A DNA stretch of 13,996 bases from positions 1 through 13,996 of the forward strand of contig JAGHCE010000086.1 in NCBI GenBank assembly GCA_021160625.1. Direction: 5' to 3'. Below, piece after piece: positions 12,759 to 13,996 of this stretch. Position numbers and translations under genes: made by a program. The DNA comes from Planctomycetota bacterium (GTDB lineage: Bacteria > Planctomycetota > DG-23 > SLPQ01). Under the pieces are notes generated by a model. That model had not been told where the DNA came from. It searched no databases and saw only the letters and a program-made list of their open reading frames with translations. Every line of letters begins with the position of its first letter. Position 1 is the first letter of the stretch.

Positions 12759-13996
12759 ATGCGTGTTCTTTTCGTAAACCCCGTGCCGCCTGAGAGCCGG
12801 AAGGTCTATACGGGCTATAACCACGGCATCGGCTACCTCTCGGCGGTGGCAAAGCGCCGGGGGTACGAGACGGCCCTGCTGACCATCTCCGGGCGGGAAA
12901 CCGACTTCGTCAAGCGCGTCGTCCGGAGCGCGCCGGACGTTGTTGCGATAACCGCGACATCCCCGCAGTGGCCGCTTGCCGCACGGGCGGCCGGCGAACT
13001 GCGCCTGGCCCTACCCGACGTGCCCGTTGTCGCCGGGGGCGTCCATTCCACCGTCGCCACCGAAGAGGTCATATCGACGCCGGGTATCTGGGCGGCCGCG
13101 AGGGGCGAGGGGGAGGAGGCGTTTGCCGAGATACTTTCCGGCTTCGAGTTCGGCGAGTGGGAGGAAACGCCGGGCTTCTGGACGAGGCCCCAGGTAATCT
13201 CCGGCTTCGGCCCTACGCCCATCGTGCGCGATGGGCGCCCGGAGGCGGTCGGAGAAATCGTCCGCAACAGAGCCCGGGAACTCGTGGACCTCGCCTCGCT
13301 GCCGCACCCGGACCGCGACATCTACGATTACCCCCAAATCCTCCACCGAAACCGCCACAACGTGGGCGCCGAGTTTATGGCCTCGCGCGGGTGCCCCTAT
13401 CAGTGCTCCTACTGCATCAATCCGGTACTCACCGAGCTGACAGGCGGCGCGTGGAAGCGCGTGCGCTACCGTGAGCCGGGCGACGTCGTCGACGAGATCG
13501 AAAGCGTTCTCGCACGCTACGACGGCATCAGGATGGTGGGCTTCCACGACGACATCTTCGGCCTGGACAAGGCCTGGCTCCGGGAGTTCGCCGGGGAGTA
13601 CCGCGGCCGGGTGGCGCTGCCCTTCTGGTGCAACCAGCGCGCAGGCACGTTCAGCGAGGATGACGTGGAGGTCCTCAAGGAAGCAGGCTGCTTCCGCGTG
13701 CATATGGGGATAGAGTCGGCCGACGACCACCTCCGGCGTGAGGTGCTCGGCCGCGACATATCGGCCGAGACGATTGAAGATGCCTTTGCCCTGTGCAAAC
13801 GCTACGGCCTCAAGACCGTCGCCTTCAATATGATAGGTATCCCGTACGAAACCGAGGACACCATCCGTGCCACCATCGACCTCAACCGCCGCATCCGCCC
13901 CGACTGGATGGTCGTCTCGATATTCTCCCCCTTCCCCGGCACGAGGCTTGCCGAGGTCGCCCGCCGGGAAGGCTGGCTCTCAGGCGCGCTGCCGGC
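12759..13996 (+). CDS. B12-binding-domain radical SAM protein, C-terminus beyond the window
   Basis: Iron-sulfur enzyme that splits S-adenosylmethionine to start radical chemistry; the first 412 complete residues are visible. Residues 1 to about 125 form a cobalamin-binding-type Rossmann domain (MRVLFVNPVPP start, AGGVHST at 92-98) without the DxHxxG His motif, as is common in this class. The radical SAM barrel follows, with the 4Fe-4S ligands Cys212, Cys216 and Cys219 in RGCPYQCSYC, then a HMGIESADDHLRREVLGR block and the FSPFPGTRLAE strand near the window end. Start: ATG with GGGAG 6 nt upstream. Members methylate or rearrange many substrates (tetrapyrroles, lipids, antibiotics); the substrate cannot be told here. 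No partner gene is visible. Its leader may be regulated (12691-12752). Confidence 0.9.
   Translation, partial: MRVLFVNPVPPESRKVYTGYNHGIGYLSAVAKRRGYETALLTISGRETDFVKRVVRSAPDVVAITATSPQWPLAARAAGELRLALPDVPVVAGGVHSTVATEEVISTPGIWAAARGEGEEAFAEILSGFEFGEWEETPGFWTRPQVISGFGPTPIVRDGRPEAVGEIVRNRARELVDLASLPHPDRDIYDYPQILHRNRHNVGAEFMASRGCPYQCSYCINPVLTELTGGAWKRVRYREPGDVVDEIESVLARYDGIRMVGFHDDIFGLDKAWLREFAGEYRGRVALPFWCNQRAGTFSEDDVEVLKEAGCFRVHMGIESADDHLRREVLGRDISAETIEDAFALCKRYGLKTVAFNMIGIPYETEDTIRATIDLNRRIRPDWMVVSIFSPFPGTRLAEVARREGWLSGALP

Overview
The window is GC-rich bacterial DNA holding nine protein genes, two of them cut by the window edges. The gene content (Rnf complex, SurA-like export chaperone, sigma-54 response regulator, B12-type radical SAM enzyme, cofactor-independent phosphoglycerate mutase) suggests a Gram-negative anaerobe or facultative anaerobe. 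The intergenic style (GTAG-headed palindromes, CACAGAGG and ACGCAAGG blocks) is of a kind I associate with environmental lineages such as Planctomycetota and relatives. That placement is an impression; the sequence does not prove a phylum. I see no rRNA, tRNA, CRISPR array, insertion sequence or phage gene.

Layout. Positions 1-4318, minus strand: a compact operon read from a good sigma-70 promoter (4368-4396): SurA-like chaperone, alanine/aspartate-type aminotransferase, rnfC, rnfD (its C-terminus lies beyond position 1). The genes are 8 nt apart, 33 nt apart, then overlap by 4 nt. Positions 4319-4875: divergent spacer with a promoter, short direct repeats and a palindromic repeat cluster. 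Positions 4876-7632, plus strand: a soluble TPR-histidine kinase and its NtrC-type response regulator, 9 nt apart. Positions 7633-7959: a dense palindromic repeat cluster. Positions 7960-10410, plus strand: a GH2 beta-mannosidase. Positions 10411-10648: another repeat cluster between convergent genes. Positions 10649-12196, minus strand: gpmI with its own promoter. Positions 12197-12758: gpmI leader, a fourth repeat cluster, and a structured leader for the next gene. Positions 12759-13996, plus strand: a B12-binding-domain radical SAM protein running off the window.

How the genes work together. The left operon joins a membrane ion-translocating ferredoxin:NAD+ oxidoreductase to an amino-acid transaminase and an envelope chaperone. 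The two-component pair forms a cytosolic signalling unit driving sigma-54 transcription of unknown targets. The mannosidase and phosphoglycerate mutase are sugar catabolism genes with no visible shared control.

The most striking content is non-coding. At least eleven short palindromes begin with GTAG, the head expected of REP sequences mobilised by RAYT (Y1) transposases, and they fill all four large intergenic gaps. Their stem arms differ from copy to copy but stay complementary, and higher-order modules recur: a two-hairpin composite in three copies, an inverted pair in two, and a long stem-loop in two. A second candidate of interest is the leader of the radical SAM gene, which could fold into a three-way junction hiding its ribosome binding site.
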